Source: Notolepis coatsorum (lineage: Eukaryota; Chordata; Actinopteri; Aulopiformes; Paralepididae). From it: DNA of 64,000 nucleotides. The stretch is from assembly GCA_963971535.1 (NCBI GenBank), contig OZ020593.1:18520783-18584782 (forward strand), read 5' to 3'. The notes below the pieces were generated by a model that was not told where the DNA came from, did not search any database, and was given only the letters and a program-made list of their open reading frames with translations. Within the stretch, counting starts at the first letter, position 1. Every line of letters begins with the position of its first letter. The position numbers were made by a program, and so were the translations under genes. This document shows positions 61,870 through 64,000 of the stretch, in pieces.

Positions 61870-62990
61870 TAACAGGACACGAACGTGTAAACAAAACAAA
61901 AAGTGCAAGGTTGCTGCCAGGACATCTTACAAACTAATTATCTTTGCCTGCTCTCCATTTCCCTGTCTGAACTCAAAGTCATTCATACAATTAAGATCAA
62001 ATCGCATTCCCATTCTGCAATTACATAAATAAATGTGTTTTAGGATATTTTAAGAACTACACCTTGCAAAGCACAGCAGACAAAGCTAATAGTTGCTGTT
62101 GTATATATACTACATACACAAAGTAACATACACAAAGTATATACTGTCATGAACCAAACTCAAGGTACAGACAAAAACGAGGGAGACCACACAAGTACTT
62201 AAGGTTTTTAAAGACAAGTAATTTAATTGTGCTGCTAAACTATTTACAAAAAGAATTAAAGAATGAGTGGATCAGTATTATCAGTAATGTAGTGAGTGCA
62301 TGGATGGGTCAGCGTGTGGTGCGTGTAAGTGAGAAGATGAGAAACAAACAAACCAAACCAATCAAACAGAACCAAAATGCCATGGAGGAGAGACAGCCAC
62401 ACTGGAGAAGTGTGTGTGTGTCAGACAGACAGACTGCTGCTCATAGGACCCCTCCCCCCACCACCCTGAGGCTAGTAGTGTCACAACTCTCCTCCGCTGG
62501 CACATTCTCCTCATTCGATTGCATACTGTACATTAAGACTGTGTGGTAATAGTTGGGCCTGGAGGTGTCATGACAACGTCAATCTAGTTAGAACCTCACA
62601 GGATCCTGATGAAAGGATATCATATGCTAGCATGCATAGAGATGAAATATGATGGACATGCAGATAAATCAACTTCATGAACTCTTCAGAAAAAGGTCAC
62701 GCATCCTCGAGGGACAGGTGTAAGGAAGGAAGGCACCCTATAGCCATCCTCTATGCACTGAAAAGAAAAGTTTGTTGGATTTACTTGATTTTAATGTGTA
62801 CATTGGTTCCACATTATCAGAATATGTCCAACTGACATACTTTTCCTCGTTCTCCTTACTTACTTATTGCTTGTGAACCCAACATATTGCATTCACATTA
62901 AGATTACTTAAAATAAACATGTTGATTCAACATATTTGTCGTTACAGTAAACACAATTTAATTGTGTAATGTTAACATATTTTAATGATG
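61870..62990. other. No recognised feature
   Basis: Read on both strands without finding an exon, element or array that I can support. Confidence 0.4.
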
Positions 62991-62999
62991 TTCAACACT

Positions 63000-63260
63000 A
63001 ACTCCAACTTGATTTCTTAATGTAAATCTAACTTGATTTGTTCAAAACCCAATTTGATTTCTTAATGTAAATCTAACTTGATTTGTTCAAAACAACTTGA
63101 TTTCTTAATGTAAATCTAACTTGATTTGTTCAAAACACAACTTGATTTCTTAATGTAAATCTAACTTTTCTTAATGTAAATCTAACTTGATTTGTTCAAG
63201 TTAACACAACTTGATTTCTTAAAGTGAATCTAACTTGATTTGTTCAAGTTCATACAATCT
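63000..63260. repeat. Tandem repeat, about 45-bp unit
   Basis: Five to six copies of 'aacttgatttcttaatgtaa' plus 'atctaacttgatttgttcaa', with one shortened unit near 63160. Confidence 0.85.
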
Positions 63261-64000
63261 TACATGTTTTGGCATTGACAAAAAAAGGCAAAGAGTCAGA
63301 GTTATGTACCAAAAATGTTTAACATTTTATTGAACATGAGGTAGGTGAACAACAGCAGTGGCTATATATAGTCAATATATAATAATAGATAGTCAATGTT
63401 TCTAAAACTGTTCAGGACAGTTGACTATCAAAGTTGAAATACAAAATACAACAAGCATCGACAGCATATAAATACTGCTGGGAATGTAACAGAAACCAAG
63501 TAGGTCCAAGCTTTTGCATCACTACGATTAAGGCATCATAACACATTATGCTGGTTAGTGTTTGTCCTTGTATTTAAAGATATCCATTAATTATGAATTG
63601 ATAGCACTAGTACATTTCCATAATGTTTTGAATTGTTAGTGTTTTAATTCTCTTTTAATTTAGTTGTTTAAGAACTACTGGTACGTTAGTGTGATAGATG
63701 CACTAACTGTATTCGTGTAAATTCAAAGACCTGCTCTTTCCCATTTTTTCAGTGTGGAGGCTGATATGAGATCAGATTTTTTTTTACCCATATCAGCTGC
63801 TACCAATTGCTGTAAGAATTGTTGTACTACAAAACAGGTTAAGCCTTTCAGACATGCCTGTATTCAGATTATCAAGGGTTAATTATAAAACCATAAACGA
63901 AAAGGAGAAATTAACTTTGTTAGTGTTGTTCATTTGCAATACCCACCCATTGAAAAGGTCACTAACGTTGCCAATTCTACATACATTTACAGGCATGTAT
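63261..64000. other. No gene seen; possible minus-strand polyadenylation signal
   Basis: On the minus strand an AATAAA is present at 63331-63326 (context ATGTTCAATAAAATG), which could mark the 3' end of a gene entering from the right. No coding sequence supports this within the window. Confidence 0.25.

Overview
The window is genomic DNA from a vertebrate, most probably a teleost fish. Genes are split into short exons with GT/AG borders, and most of the sequence is transposons and microsatellites. The mix of BEL/Pao, CR1/L2-type LINEs, several tRNA-derived SINEs and hAT, piggyBac-type and Mutator-type miniature elements is typical of ray-finned fish. I see no prokaryotic feature, CRISPR array or rRNA.

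Two host genes can be supported. On the minus strand, the 5' part of ttll11 (a tubulin tyrosine ligase-like polyglutamylase) is read from three exons: 28584-28658 (tentative), 27177-27734 and 9500-9599. The rest lies beyond position 1. On the plus strand, a complete dipk1b (fam69b) gene is read from five exons at 37749-37814, 39000-39134, 45002-45109, 46715-46891 and 55814-56626. They encode about 432 residues: a single-pass type II membrane protein with a divergent kinase fold and an embedded EF-hand loop. The two genes are divergent, with start codons about 9 kb apart. A GC-rich stretch (28690-29300) and a TATA-like site (37653) are the candidate promoters.

Layout. 1-5475: 3' half of a BEL/Pao retrotransposon, split by a 1979-bp Mutator-like element that carries LINE fragments. 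5476-27100: ttll11 intron, holding SINEs, a LINE reverse transcriptase cut by a SINE, foldback elements, a 59-bp minisatellite and long microsatellites. 27177-29300: ttll11 5' exons and promoter region. 29356-30438: a kilobase-scale inverted repeat. 31500-37200: miniature elements, 33-, 42- and 39-bp tandem arrays, a transposon carrying a Myb/SANT-like domain, and an (AAT)n tract. 37653-56626: dipk1b, whose introns hold nested hAT, piggyBac-like and Mutator-like insertions and a 47-bp minisatellite of about 1.25 kb. 56627-64000: 3' flank with a broken LINE (59083-60835), a SINE and short tandem repeats.

Most notable: the whole intron between the first two ttll11 coding exons appears to be LINE-derived, and the LINE's simple-sequence tail supplies the splice acceptor. 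Microsatellites also abut several other splice sites. Two inverted copies of one repeat bracket dipk1b exon 2, a configuration known to favour circular RNA. Many transposon insertions can be resolved to the base from target-site duplications. All names are from recognition and reading alone; no database search was run.
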